Below, one piece after another: positions 8,122-14,926 of a stretch of DNA of 17,115 bases. The notes beneath the pieces are model-generated. The model saw only the letters and a program-made list of their open reading frames with translations, was not told the DNA's origin and searched no databases. A program made the position numbers and the translations under genes. Position 1 is the stretch's first letter, and each line of letters begins with the position of its first letter. Source of the DNA: Clostridiales bacterium UBA1763 (GTDB lineage Bacteria > Bacillota > Clostridia > Oscillospirales > Oscillospiraceae); NCBI GenBank assembly GCA_002314685.1, contig DCHB01000005.1, forward strand, positions 1 through 17,115. Reading direction: 5' to 3'.

Positions 8122-9426
8122 TTAGTCGTCGAGCTCCTTGTCGGAGAACAGGATTGCCGCGGAGTATGCGTCGATTTCGTATTCGTACTCGTAGCCCGAA
8201 TTTTTGAAGCTGACCTCATATACCGTGTTGCCGTCGTCGCGGTCGAGCTCAACCTCGAGCTCGCGCACATCGGACTTGGAGAGACCTGCACTGCCTAAAG
8301 CTACGGACACAGCCTTGTCCTTGCCGATAAGCTCACTGCCGCTTTCGGTCTTCTTTGCGGGGGTGTAATCGTCGTCATCGTCGTCGTCATCGTCGTCATC
8401 ATCATAATCGACCTTGCCCGATGCCTTGCTCTTGTAAGAAGTGCCGCCGCTGCTGATTGAGCCGCTGATTTCGTTGTCGTAAGCCTCAACCGAGCCGTCG
8501 AGCGCGTTGATGTCGTAGTCGTACTCGTTTGCGCCGCAGTCAAACTCAATCTCGTAAACCATTACGCCGTATTCGTAGTCGAGCTCAATTTCAAGACCTG
8601 AGATGTCGGACTTGGAAAGACCAGCGTGCTTGAGTGCGGCACCGAGTGCCTTGTCCTTGCCGATGTATGCCTTGTCGCTTGCGGTGCCCTCGGAGTCAAC
8701 GCCGCTGACAGTGGTGTTCTTGCTGATAAGATTGAGCTCGTTGATGCTCAGACCTGCGAGCTCGTCAAAGTCGTGGCGCCCGTTGTCGTTAGTGACGATT
8801 TCATTTATTAGGCTTGCCTTGCCGACGGAAATTCCGTACTTCTCCGCAAGGGCTGTTACCTCGCTGTCGGCATCGGAAATGTCCTGAGTCAGAACTGCAC
8901 CGTTTGAAAGCAGGGCGGAAATTTCTTCACCGAGACGCGCTTTAAGCGCCTGCGCGTCATAGCTGCCGTTGCCCTTTACGGATACGAGAATGGAGTTTGC
9001 CATGTCGTCGAGGTAGCCGTTTTTGAGCATTGAGCCTACGACTGCGTTGACGGCAACCTCAAGGTCGGTGCCCTCAAGGTCCATGTCGCCGAGTATTGTC
9101 TCGCCGTCGGCGTTGAGTGCTTCGGCGTCAATAACCTTTTCGTGCTTATTAACTTCAAGCTGAATACTCGGATTTACGTCGAGCGAAACTACTGCGGCTA
9201 TCTGCGCGGAGGGACCGCCTCCGATAAAGAATACGCCTGCCAATACCAATACGAGCATTGCTGCTACTGCCGCGATAGCGGTCACGGTCTTTTTCTTCTT
9301 TGCATTTGCCATAATTATTACCCTTCCTTCCTTACGGTCACATTCGGACAGAACCGTGTCAAGCACATCCGGTGCCGCATTTTTTACGGCGGAACTGAGC
9401 AGACTTTCTATGCTCTTGTTATTCAT
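8122..9426 (-). CDS. RsgI-like transmembrane anti-sigma factor with two PepSY-like domains
   Basis: The 434-residue protein probably holds the co-encoded sigma factor inactive and senses something outside the cell. The short cytoplasmic segment (1-46) ends in KKKK, followed by one helix (about 48-70). Outside the membrane, DVNPS (83-87) and the following strand-rich part match the conserved domain of RsgI-type anti-sigma factors. In that family the Asn-Pro bond is reported to self-cleave as part of signalling; here it is Asn85-Pro86. The tail has two PepSY-like repeats: GKDKALGAALKHAGLS onward (256-320) and GKDKAVSVALGSAGLS onward (368-434). A linker with 12 consecutive Asp (342-353) joins them. 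Clostridial RsgI proteins often end in carbohydrate-binding domains; here there are none. The ATG at 9426 follows GGAGG and lies one base past the sigma stop, so the two are likely translationally coupled. A second strong site, GGAAGGAAGGG, precedes an internal ATG at 9312 (Met39). Confidence 0.88.
   Translation of the reverse strand: MNNKSIESLLSSAVKNAAPDVLDTVLSECDRKEGRVIIMANAKKKKTVTAIAAVAAMLVLVLAGVFFIGGGPSAQIAAVVSLDVNPSIQLEVNKHEKVIDAEALNADGETILGDMDLEGTDLEVAVNAVVGSMLKNGYLDDMANSILVSVKGNGSYDAQALKARLGEEISALLSNGAVLTQDISDADSEVTALAEKYGISVGKASLINEIVTNDNGRHDFDELAGLSINELNLISKNTTVSGVDSEGTASDKAYIGKDKALGAALKHAGLSKSDISGLEIELDYEYGVMVYEIEFDCGANEYDYDINALDGSVEAYDNEISGSISSGGTSYKSKASGKVDYDDDDDDDDDDDDYTPAKKTESGSELIGKDKAVSVALGSAGLSKSDVRELEVELDRDDGNTVYEVSFKNSGYEYEYEIDAYSAAILFSDKELDD
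8368..8403 (-). repeat. GAC/GAT trinucleotide tract encoding 12 Asp
   Basis: Twelve consecutive Asp codons (mixed GAC and GAT) lie in the linker between the two PepSY-like repeats of the anti-sigma factor. The codon mixture interrupts the perfect repeat, but slippage could still change its length. Confidence 0.95.
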
Positions 9427-9427
9427 A

Positions 9428-9991
9428 TTATTCCGCCTCCATTTCGTTTTTGAGCTTTTTGATTGCTCTTGAATACTTGGACAGCACAGTTGCGAGGGGT
9501 AGGTCGAGAAGCTGTGCAATTTCGCGGTGCTTAAGACCCGAAACTGCGAATAGCATTACAATCTGTTGCTCGGTTTCGCTGAGAAGCTCAAGTGCCTTTG
9601 TGAGCAAAATTCGCTCATCGGAGGTGACGCTTTGCTTATCCGAAAGATAGCAGGACCAATCCTCGTCGGGCAGGTGAGTTGTTTTGCCGAGCTCACGCAG
9701 ACGCATTCTTGCAAGATTTTTGGCTATGGTCATGAGCCACGCCATGGGCTTGCCGTGCGGAACATATCTGTCTGCCGCGTTGAAGGCATTTATGAATGTT
9801 TCCTGCAGAATGTCCTCGGCATCGTGCGGAGTCTGCGACATACTCATCGCAAAGCCGTAAACCGACGGGTAGGTCAGCTCATAAAGCTCGGCGAGTGCAT
9901 CCTTGTCGCCCTGTGCCATCAAAGCCAGCAGCGCTTCCAGCTTATCCGACAGGCTCTCCGCCTCCTCGTGTAATGCCATGATAATAAACAT
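9428..9991 (-). CDS. ECF-type RNA polymerase sigma factor
   Basis: This 187-residue protein has only regions 2 and 4, as in extracytoplasmic-function sigma factors. Region 2 spans about 30-100, with the HDAEDILQETF stretch (56-66) and AWLMTIAKNLAR (84-95). Region 4 spans about 130-183, with LLSETEQQIVMLF then HREIAQLLDLPLATVLSKYSRAIKKLK forming the -35-binding helix-turn-helix. The ATG at 9991 follows GAGAGGA by about eight bases. The anti-sigma gene begins one base after its stop, so the pair forms a regulatory module. By analogy with RsgI systems it may control surface polysaccharide or polymer-degrading genes. The nearby GH5-GT2 gene is a conceivable target, but its promoter looks like an ordinary sigma-A promoter, so nothing in the sequence shows this. 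Confidence 0.93.
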   Translation of the reverse strand: MFIIMALHEEAESLSDKLEALLALMAQGDKDALAELYELTYPSVYGFAMSMSQTPHDAEDILQETFINAFNAADRYVPHGKPMAWLMTIAKNLARMRLRELGKTTHLPDEDWSCYLSDKQSVTSDERILLTKALELLSETEQQIVMLFAVSGLKHREIAQLLDLPLATVLSKYSRAIKKLKNEMEAE

Positions 9992-10095
9992 GTGCTTCGT
10001 CCTCTCTTCACCTTAATAATGCACGGGAAGGGTGTTTTATTGCATTAAAAAGGGAAAAATTAAAAAATTTTTTATTGAGTGCTGTGCAAGAGCTT

Positions 10096-10101
10096 ATTAT
10101 A
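10096..10101 (-). promoter_or_regulatory. Possible -10 box for the sigma/anti-sigma operon
   Basis: Read leftward, a perfect TATAAT lies about 105 bases before the sigma ATG. The -35 position is A/T-rich and not consensus. No duplicated element suggesting ECF autoregulation was seen. Confidence 0.35.
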
Positions 10102-10199
10102 CATTTGCTGAATATAAATATAGCACTGAACGTTGTGCTTAACAAGTCGGAATGAACGGTGTTTTTAAGATAAATGCCTGAATAAGCTCATGGCGGGCG

Positions 10200-10350
10200 A
10201 AATGTCCGTGCCATACGGACATAAGTACATATACGCCGAAATACAAATAATTTTGAAAAAAGTAGTTTACAAGGCATTTTTGCGGTGATATACTCAAAAA
10301 TATAGAGATGTAATTGTAGCTGACAAACGACAAATGTCCGTCTGTGACGG
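10200..10350. repeat. Two hairpins sharing AAATGTCCGT around the ilvA promoter
   Basis: AAATGTCCGT occurs at 10200-10209 and 10332-10341. The first copy forms a perfect 8-bp hairpin (10202-10209 with 10215-10222, loop GCCAT). The second forms CCGTC-TGT-GACGG (10338-10350). One lies upstream of the -35 box and one in the 5' leader, a layout compatible with a pair of operators. The rest of the 389-base gap between the sigma and ilvA genes holds only the two promoters. Confidence 0.35.
10266..10294 (+). promoter_or_regulatory. Sigma-A promoter for ilvA-ridA
   Basis: TTTACA (10266-10271), 17 bases, TATACT (10289-10294). The start near 10301 leaves an 80-base leader ending in AAAGGAG (10366-10372), eight bases before the ATG. 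No T-box or known riboswitch fold was seen in the leader. Confidence 0.7.
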
Positions 10351-10380
10351 TCAAAACGGCGTGCAAAAGGAGCAAGGAAA

Positions 10381-11574
10381 ATGCTTACACTTGAAAAAAT
10401 ACAGCAGGCACAGCAGACAATAAAGGGCGTTGCCCGCGTAACTCCGCTGACACCCTGCAAAAATCTCGGAAAAAATGTCTATATCAAGGCGGAAAATTTA
10501 CAGCTAACGGGTGCATTTAAGCTCCGAGGGGCGTATAATAAGATAAGCTCGCTCACAGACGAGGAACGCGCAAGGGGCGTTATTGCCTGCTCGGCGGGCA
10601 ACCATGCGCAGGGTATCGCACTGTCGGCAACAAAGCTCGGCATTAAGTCAATAATATGTATGCCCGCGGGCGCACCCTTAAGCAAGGTCGAGGCAACCCG
10701 CAATTACGGTGCCGAGGTCGTGCTCGTCCCGGGTGTTTACGATGATGCCGCGGCGGAGGCGGAGCGCCTCGTAAAGGAGTGCGGCTACACCTTTGCACAC
10801 CCGTTCAACGACGAGTATGTCATAGCGGGGCAGGGCACAATCGGGCTTGAAATATTAGAGCAGCTTCCCGAGGTCGACCAGGTTGTCGTGCCCATAGGCG
10901 GCGGCGGACTTATTAGCGGCATAGCCTGCGCGATTAAAAGCATAAAGCCCGAGTGTAGAGTAATCGGCGTGCAGGCGGCAGGTGCGGCAAGCATGTATGT
11001 CTCCCGCCGTGACGGACACCCCGTGACACTGCTCAAGGTTTCGACAATCGCCGACGGTATTGCGGTCAAGCGTCCGGGTGACCTCACCTTTGAGCTTTGC
11101 AGTAAGTATGTTGATGAGATAGTCACGGTAAGAGAGGACGAAATTGCAACCGCAATTCTCGCACTCATGGAGGATCAGAAAACCGTCGCCGAGGGCGCGG
11201 GCGCAACAAGCGTTGCGGCTGTAATGTTCGGCAAGGTCGATGCCACGAATAAAAAGACCGTCTGCGTCGTGTCGGGCGGCAATATCGACGTTTCGATTAT
11301 CTCCCGCGTGATTACAAAGGGCTTGACCAAGACGGGTAGAATTGCTGAAATATCCGTGAAAATTGCGGACAAGCCGGGCAGTCTCATGGCACTTCTGCAG
11401 GTCGTGTCAAACACGGGCGCGAATATAATAAACGTCACTCACAGCCGTGAGGACAAGCACTCCGACGTTGTCTCCTGCATAGTCAGCATGGTGCTCGAAA
11501 CGCGCAATCTCCAGCACGTTGACGATATAAAAATGGAGCTTGAGGCCGAGGGCTACGAGCTTCTTTATGAATAA
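10381..11574 (+). CDS. ilvA: Threonine ammonia-lyase (threonine dehydratase) with ACT domain
   Basis: This PLP enzyme converts threonine to 2-oxobutanoate and ammonia, feeding isoleucine synthesis or threonine catabolism. The Schiff-base lysine is Lys47 in TGAFKLRG. SAGNHAQG (71-78) and the phosphate-binding loop PIGGGGLISG (171-180) are typical of fold-type II PLP enzymes. SGGN (298-301) closes the catalytic domain. Residues about 321-397 form a single ACT domain (AEISVKIADKPGSLMALL onward). At 397 residues this is the short form common in Firmicutes, not the roughly 510-residue biosynthetic IlvA with a two-part regulatory tail. It could equally be named tdcB, and feedback by isoleucine cannot be inferred. 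AAAGGAG sits eight bases before the ATG. ridA follows after 23 bases, and RidA acts on the enamine/imine this enzyme releases. Confidence 0.94.
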   Translation: MLTLEKIQQAQQTIKGVARVTPLTPCKNLGKNVYIKAENLQLTGAFKLRGAYNKISSLTDEERARGVIACSAGNHAQGIALSATKLGIKSIICMPAGAPLSKVEATRNYGAEVVLVPGVYDDAAAEAERLVKECGYTFAHPFNDEYVIAGQGTIGLEILEQLPEVDQVVVPIGGGGLISGIACAIKSIKPECRVIGVQAAGAASMYVSRRDGHPVTLLKVSTIADGIAVKRPGDLTFELCSKYVDEIVTVREDEIATAILALMEDQKTVAEGAGATSVAAVMFGKVDATNKKTVCVVSGGNIDVSIISRVITKGLTKTGRIAEISVKIADKPGSLMALLQVVSNTGANIINVTHSREDKHSDVVSCIVSMVLETRNLQHVDDIKMELEAEGYELLYE

Positions 11575-11597
11575 ATCATAAGAAAGAGGTATAATCC

Positions 11598-11975
11598 ATG
11601 TTCAAAGTTACTTCCACAGAAAACGCACCCGGTGCAATCGGCCCCTACTCTCAGGCAATTTCCGCAAACGGCTTCCTCTTCGCCTCAGGTCAGATAGCCC
11701 TTGACCCCGCAACGGGCGAGGTAGTCGGCACAACAATCGAGGCGCAGGCAGAGCGCTGCTGCATGAATGTTCAGGGCATCCTGCAGGCAAACGGTCTCGG
11801 CTTTGAAAATGTCGTAAAGACAACCTGCTTCCTTGCAGATATGGGTGACTTTGCCGCGTTCAACGCAGTTTACGCAAAGTATTTTGTCGGCAAGCCCGCA
11901 CGCTCCTGCGTCGCAGTCAAGACACTCCCTAAGAATGTTCTCTGCGAGATAGAAATCATCGCGGCAGAAAACTGA
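11598..11975 (+). CDS. ridA: RidA family enamine/imine deaminase
   Basis: RidA speeds hydrolysis of 2-aminoacrylate and 2-iminobutanoate-type intermediates that PLP dehydratases release, protecting other PLP enzymes. The 125-residue length is standard. GPYSQA (15-20) includes the conserved Tyr17. Arg102 in ARSCVAV and Glu117 in CEIEIIA match the catalytic Arg and Glu known from E. coli RidA (R105 and E120). FASGQIALDPATG (28-40) is the usual signature region. The gene follows ilvA by 23 bases with AAGAGGT before the ATG and is closed by a strong terminator, so the two form a two-gene operon with a clear functional link. Confidence 0.96.
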   Translation: MFKVTSTENAPGAIGPYSQAISANGFLFASGQIALDPATGEVVGTTIEAQAERCCMNVQGILQANGLGFENVVKTTCFLADMGDFAAFNAVYAKYFVGKPARSCVAVKTLPKNVLCEIEIIAAEN

Positions 11976-11983
11976 TAAAGAAA

Positions 11984-12020
11984 ACAAAAAAGTCCTGCTC
12001 AGTGAGCAGGACTTTTTTGT
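11984..12020. terminator. Bidirectional terminator shared by ridA and the 71-residue small gene
   Basis: GTCCTGCTC (11992-12000) pairs with GAGCAGGAC (12004-12012) around AGT. Six A precede and six T follow, and the palindrome extends to ACAAAAAA/TTTTTTGT. It serves the two convergent genes. Confidence 0.92.
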
Positions 12021-12026
12021 TTACGA

Positions 12027-12242
12027 TCAGCCGAGCAGACCGCCGAGAGTATCGGTGATGCTTGCAAAGAAGTTGGTGATGTCGTAAATTGTGGGGACGA
12101 GGTCAACGAGAGTATCGGTGAGGAAGCCCTCGAAGTCGCCGCCGAAGAGGTTTACGATGTCGCCGAGACCGCTGACGATGTCGATATCCATAATCTCGTC
12201 AACGTAGGGCTGTACCATTGCGCCAATGTCGGGAAGTGTCAT
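12027..12242 (-). CDS. Small acidic hydrophobic protein without basic residues, unknown function
   Basis: I do not recognise this protein. It has 71 residues from the ATG at 12240-12242, which follows AGGAGA. A nine-codon-longer in-frame start has no such site. The product contains no Lys, Arg, His, Cys or Trp, and has 10 Asp and 2 Glu, so its charge is about -12. It is rich in Ile, Leu, Val, Phe and Gly and ends in GGLLG. Acidic residues recur every few positions between hydrophobic ones (D15, D19, D21, D28, D36, D43, D47, D54, D64), as in amphipathic helices. There is no signal peptide and no long hydrophobic helix. The coding case is strong: a perfect-consensus promoter, a leader hairpin, a good ribosome site and its own terminator. 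It could be an amphipathic scaffold or shell-like peptide, a secreted peptide or a phasin-like surface protein; nothing decides this. Confidence 0.75.
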   Translation of the reverse strand: MTLPDIGAMVQPYVDEIMDIDIVSGLGDIVNLFGGDFEGFLTDTLVDLVPTIYDITNFFASITDTLGGLLG

Positions 12243-12270
12243 GCTTGTTTCTCCTAAATACAACAATTTC

Positions 12271-12292
12271 GGAAGAAATCCTTGTTTCTTCC
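12271..12292 (-). promoter_or_regulatory. 5' leader hairpin of the small-protein mRNA
   Basis: GGAAGAAA (12271-12278) pairs perfectly with TTTCTTCC (12285-12292) around six bases. The predicted transcript start is near 12294, so the hairpin lies almost at the 5' end. Such stems often stabilise mRNA. The ribosome site lies outside the stem. Confidence 0.6.
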
Positions 12293-12300
12293 TGTAACGA

Positions 12301-12330
12301 ATTATAATACATTTGCATACACATTGTCAA
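12301..12330 (-). promoter_or_regulatory. Perfect-consensus sigma-A promoter for the small protein
   Basis: Read leftward, TTGACA (12325-12330), 18 bases, TATAAT (12301-12306). Both hexamers match consensus exactly, the best promoter in the window, which predicts high constitutive expression. Confidence 0.8.
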
Positions 12331-12365
12331 TTAAAAGCAACAACTTTTTTATACTTTTGGCAAAA

Positions 12366-12396
12366 TGACGAGACAAAAGAAAATGATGTTTCGTCA
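12366..12396 (+). promoter_or_regulatory. Dyad between two divergent promoters
   Basis: TGACGAGAC (12366-12374) and GTTTCGTCA (12388-12396) form nine pairs with one G-U. The dyad lies between the leftward promoter of the small protein and the rightward promoter of the phosphoesterase. It may be an operator. Confidence 0.3.
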
Positions 12397-12470
12397 CAGT
12401 AAAAAAGTGGAAAAAATAAGTTAAAAAGCAAGCTTTTGATGTTAAATAATAAACAAACGAGGATTAACTG

Positions 12471-12499
12471 TTGCTATTATTCCGCGGATGTGTTATACA
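12471..12499 (+). promoter_or_regulatory. Promoter for the metallophosphoesterase gene
   Basis: TTGCTA (12471-12476), 17 bases, TATACA (12494-12499). The start near 12506 gives a leader of about 29 bases with GAGGTG seven bases before the ATG at 12535. Confidence 0.55.
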
Positions 12500-12534
12500 C
12501 AATATATAAATACTTATATTTGAGGTGTATAAGC

Positions 12535-13854
12535 ATGAGTTCGGTCGTGAATGTAGCAAAAATTGCTTTCACAAAGCTTGTTTCAACTATGTATTTCGTC
12601 TCCTCGTCTTTAGGCGCGGTAGGTGCAACTACTCCCGCACAGCCCGCAGAGGAGGTGTTCACTCCCGTGGTGCGTTTTGCAGTGTGCAGTGATATTCACA
12701 TTGAGGAATACACCGATGTCACGGCTGAGCGCCTCGCCGAGCTGATTGATTTTATGTACGATTACAGCGAAGAGCAGTCCGATTACAAGGGCTTCGACGC
12801 GCTGTGTATTGCGGGCGACTTCACAAACGCGGGCAAGGACACGCAGTATGACGCATTTTTGCAGGTAATTGACGAAAATCTGCGTCCCGAGACACAGCTT
12901 ATCACCTGCCTCGGCAATCACGAGTTTATAAATACCCGCGACTATGACGCCTCGCTCTCCGCTGATATGTACGTCGAAAAAATGGGCATAGAGACGAACA
13001 CCGTCTATGAAATTAACGGCTATCAGTTTGTGGCATGCTCCTACGATTCAGACACGGGCAAAAGCTATACCGCAAACAGCGGCTGGCTTGAGCGCTCAAT
13101 TCGCAGTGCCGTTACAAAATCGGGAGACAAGCCCGTGTTTGTAATTCAGCACGCCGCACCGTTTGACACGGTTTACGGCAGTATCAGCTGGGGCGACCCC
13201 GTGATAACGGGTGTGCTTGCAAAATATCCCACGGTTATAGACTTCTCGGGTCACTCCCATTATCCGATAAACGACCCGCGCTCAATATGGCAGGGAAGCT
13301 TCACTGCCTTAGGCTGCGGTACCATGTATATTACCGAAACGAATATTGACGGATTCTGGGAGGATTACCCCTACGATGCCTATAAAACAGGACAGTTTTA
13401 TATAGTCGAGGCGGATGCCGACGGCGATGTTCGTGTAAAGGCGTACGACCTCATAACTGACAGCTTCTTTGACCTTGAGTACAATCTCACGGGACTATCA
13501 GACCGCAATTTTGAGTACACCTACGAGAAGATGTATGCAAAGGACGCCGCCCCCGTATTCCCCGAGGGCACGAAGATTTCCGCAAGTCAGAATGAAAACG
13601 GTGAGACCGTAATCAGCTTTGACGGCGCAGAGGACAATTACATTGTTGAAAGCTACAAGGTGTCCCTTATGAAGAACGGCATTTGCAAATACAGCGAGAG
13701 CGTATGCGGAAAGTATATGTATCTGTACGAGCCTGACACCTATAACGTGAATGTCGGCACGCTTAAGGCGGGCAAATATACCGTTGAGGTCGTCGCCGTG
13801 AATGCCTACACGAAGGTCTCCGCCCCGCTGAGCTATAGCTTTACAGTGAAATAA
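12535..13854 (+). CDS. Secreted or membrane-anchored calcineurin-like metallophosphoesterase
   Basis: This 439-residue protein hydrolyses a phosphoester (substrate unknown), probably outside the cell. All metal-ligand motifs of the calcineurin-like fold are present in order: DIH (53-55), GD (94-95), GNHE (127-130), H206 in QHAAP and GHSH (239-242). The N-terminus (about 5-30) is a weakly charged hydrophobic stretch ending in small residues, compatible with a signal or uncleaved anchor. Residues about 340-439 are strand-rich (EGTKISASQNENG, then KAGKYTVEVVAVN) and look like a fibronectin-III/Ig-type domain. I chose the ATG at 12535 because GAGGTG lies seven bases upstream. The in-frame ATG at 12436 lies upstream of the predicted promoter. 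The likely role is scavenging phosphate or processing nucleotides or cell-wall phosphoesters, but this is inference. Confidence 0.88.
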   Translation: MSSVVNVAKIAFTKLVSTMYFVSSSLGAVGATTPAQPAEEVFTPVVRFAVCSDIHIEEYTDVTAERLAELIDFMYDYSEEQSDYKGFDALCIAGDFTNAGKDTQYDAFLQVIDENLRPETQLITCLGNHEFINTRDYDASLSADMYVEKMGIETNTVYEINGYQFVACSYDSDTGKSYTANSGWLERSIRSAVTKSGDKPVFVIQHAAPFDTVYGSISWGDPVITGVLAKYPTVIDFSGHSHYPINDPRSIWQGSFTALGCGTMYITETNIDGFWEDYPYDAYKTGQFYIVEADADGDVRVKAYDLITDSFFDLEYNLTGLSDRNFEYTYEKMYAKDAAPVFPEGTKISASQNENGETVISFDGAEDNYIVESYKVSLMKNGICKYSESVCGKYMYLYEPDTYNVNVGTLKAGKYTVEVVAVNAYTKVSAPLSYSFTVK

Positions 13855-13855
13855 A

Positions 13856-13966
13856 ATCGTGATATGCACGATGAAATCCACCCGCCCGCCGTCGAGGCGG
13901 ATTTCATCCACGACAGTGGATTTCACCGCGAAGCGATTTAGCCCACCCGATAGGGTGGATTTAGTT
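13856..13966. repeat. Iterated GGATTTCAYC palindromic intergenic element
   Basis: A small hairpin (ATCGTG-ATATG-CACGAT, 13856-13872) is followed by one inverted and four direct copies of a decaying motif: GATGAAATCC (13870-13879), GGATTTCATC (13899-13908), GGATTTCACC (13918-13927), CGATTTAGCC (13934-13943) and GGATTTAGTT (13957-13966). The copies are separated by short palindromes such as CCACCC-GATA-GGGTGG. Similar GAAATCC repeats occur between genes in many Clostridia, from memory. The element sits exactly between housekeeping genes and the defence island. Confidence 0.7.
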
Positions 13967-13967
13967 G

Positions 13968-13999
13968 AAAAAAGCTCATCCTAACGGATGAGCTTTTTT
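13968..13999. terminator. Bidirectional terminator at the island edge
   Basis: AAAAAAGCTCATCC (13968-13981) pairs perfectly with 13986-13999 around TAAC and ends in six T. It can end the phosphoesterase transcript from the left and the leftward island transcript from the right. Confidence 0.88.
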
Positions 14000-14025
14000 C
14001 TGGCAAATATGGGTTATTTTGATAC

Positions 14026-14107
14026 AAATGCACCCATGTAATATCAAATGCACCCAACGAGCCGTTGAGGCTCTATTTTTTTATGCCTGATTGGGAAAAT
14101 GCACCCA
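14026..14107. repeat. Three copies of AAATGCACCCA after the CD-NTase gene
   Basis: Identical 11-base copies lie at 14026-14036, 14046-14056 and 14097-14107. The first two are longer similar units, with ATACA or ATATC before them. The third touches the stop codon of the nucleotidyltransferase gene. Read leftward they form TGGGTGCATTT repeats in its 3' untranslated region. Confidence 0.85.
14059..14082 (+). terminator. Short hairpin with T-run facing the island
   Basis: GAGCC (14059-14063) pairs with GGCTC (14069-14073), followed by TATTTTTTT. It points rightward and would block read-through into the island as antisense RNA. The stem is only 5 bp. Confidence 0.4.
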
Positions 14108-14926
14108 TTAGAACATAATATGCCGCAGGACTTTTTCCAGACACTGTACACTATCTTTGTCACAGATGATTTGGTTACTTCCCGGGGCGTTGATAGTTCC
14201 ATTGTTAAAATCAGGGAAGAACTCGTAGTACTTGAGAAGTAGGTGCTTTTCATATTCACCCGCAGGTGAAGAAGATCCGACTCCTGGTCTCGTCCATTGC
14301 CAGTTGCCAATAGAATGATAGACGAAACTATCAATCATGATTCCGGATAGATGGTAGCTGCTGTAGTAGGTATCTCGCACATATCGTATGTGCTTGCAAG
14401 TGTCAAACAACAGGCCGTTACTACTTGCATTCTTTTCGCTCATAGCTTGCTGTTCGACCTTTGGGTACGTAGAAAGCCATCTGCCACCGCCGTTAGTATC
14501 TGGGTAGATGTATCCATCTCGTGTACCCCAAATGGTATAACGTGGGAATGCAGGTAAAACCTCCATCTTCATACCGTCGGAAAATAAAACCTTTACTACT
14601 TGACCATCCGCCCGAATATCCGTTCTAGGGTAAGATGCTAACAGCGCGGATCGCACGGCCTGGAGTAAGCGCGATTGCCCATTGCCTTTCAGGTAATCGT
14701 ATCGTTGATATTCATCCTGTGGTATCTCGACAAGTATATCTATATCGCTTGTATCAACCGCGGTTCCTCTGCCGTATGAACCAACATAAAGGCTATTCAT
14801 CGTATTGCTGGTAGAACCCCTGAATTCAACGTTCACAGCCCGTGTTATGGTGTGATATCGCAAAGAAATCAAAGCTCGAGTTTCTTGCGGGATCACTTCA
14901 CCGCGTCTGCTGATATAGTCACTCAT
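14108..14926 (-). CDS. CD-NTase-like nucleotidyltransferase (CBASS signal synthase)
   Basis: The 272-residue protein resembles the SMODS/CD-NTase enzymes that make cyclic oligonucleotides on phage infection. The pol-beta motif is GSYGRGTAVDTSDIDI: G49-S50, then D61 and D63 as metal ligands. The third acidic ligand is probably E122 in MEVLPAF. GGRWLSTYP (146-154) matches the conserved stretch after the core in this superfamily. It is at the short end of the usual length (about 300-400), so the C-terminal helical part may be reduced. The ATG at 14926 follows AAGAGG by eight bases; a GTG nine bases upstream overlaps that site and is rejected. The gene overlaps the stop of the SLATT gene by eight bases, so the two are co-translated. 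No Cap2/Cap3 or HORMA/TRIP13 ancillary genes are visible, so this would be a type I CBASS. The nucleotide product cannot be predicted. Confidence 0.82.
   Translation of the reverse strand: MSDYISRRGEVIPQETRALISLRYHTITRAVNVEFRGSTSNTMNSLYVGSYGRGTAVDTSDIDILVEIPQDEYQRYDYLKGNGQSRLLQAVRSALLASYPRTDIRADGQVVKVLFSDGMKMEVLPAFPRYTIWGTRDGYIYPDTNGGGRWLSTYPKVEQQAMSEKNASSNGLLFDTCKHIRYVRDTYYSSYHLSGIMIDSFVYHSIGNWQWTRPGVGSSSPAGEYEKHLLLKYYEFFPDFNNGTINAPGSNQIICDKDSVQCLEKVLRHIMF

Noticed and set aside
10301..10380. T-box or other riboswitch in the ilvA leader
   Set aside because: The leader is only about 80 bases, lacks T-box conserved elements and has no terminator/antiterminator pair.
12436..12534. Longer start at 12436 for the metallophosphoesterase
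   Set aside because: It lies upstream of the TTGCTA-17-TATACA promoter and lacks a ribosome site. The added residues are unlike a signal peptide.
13856..13966. CRISPR array
   Set aside because: The repeats are about 10 bases, imperfect, 16-23 bases apart, partly inverted and separated by palindromes. No cas gene is present.
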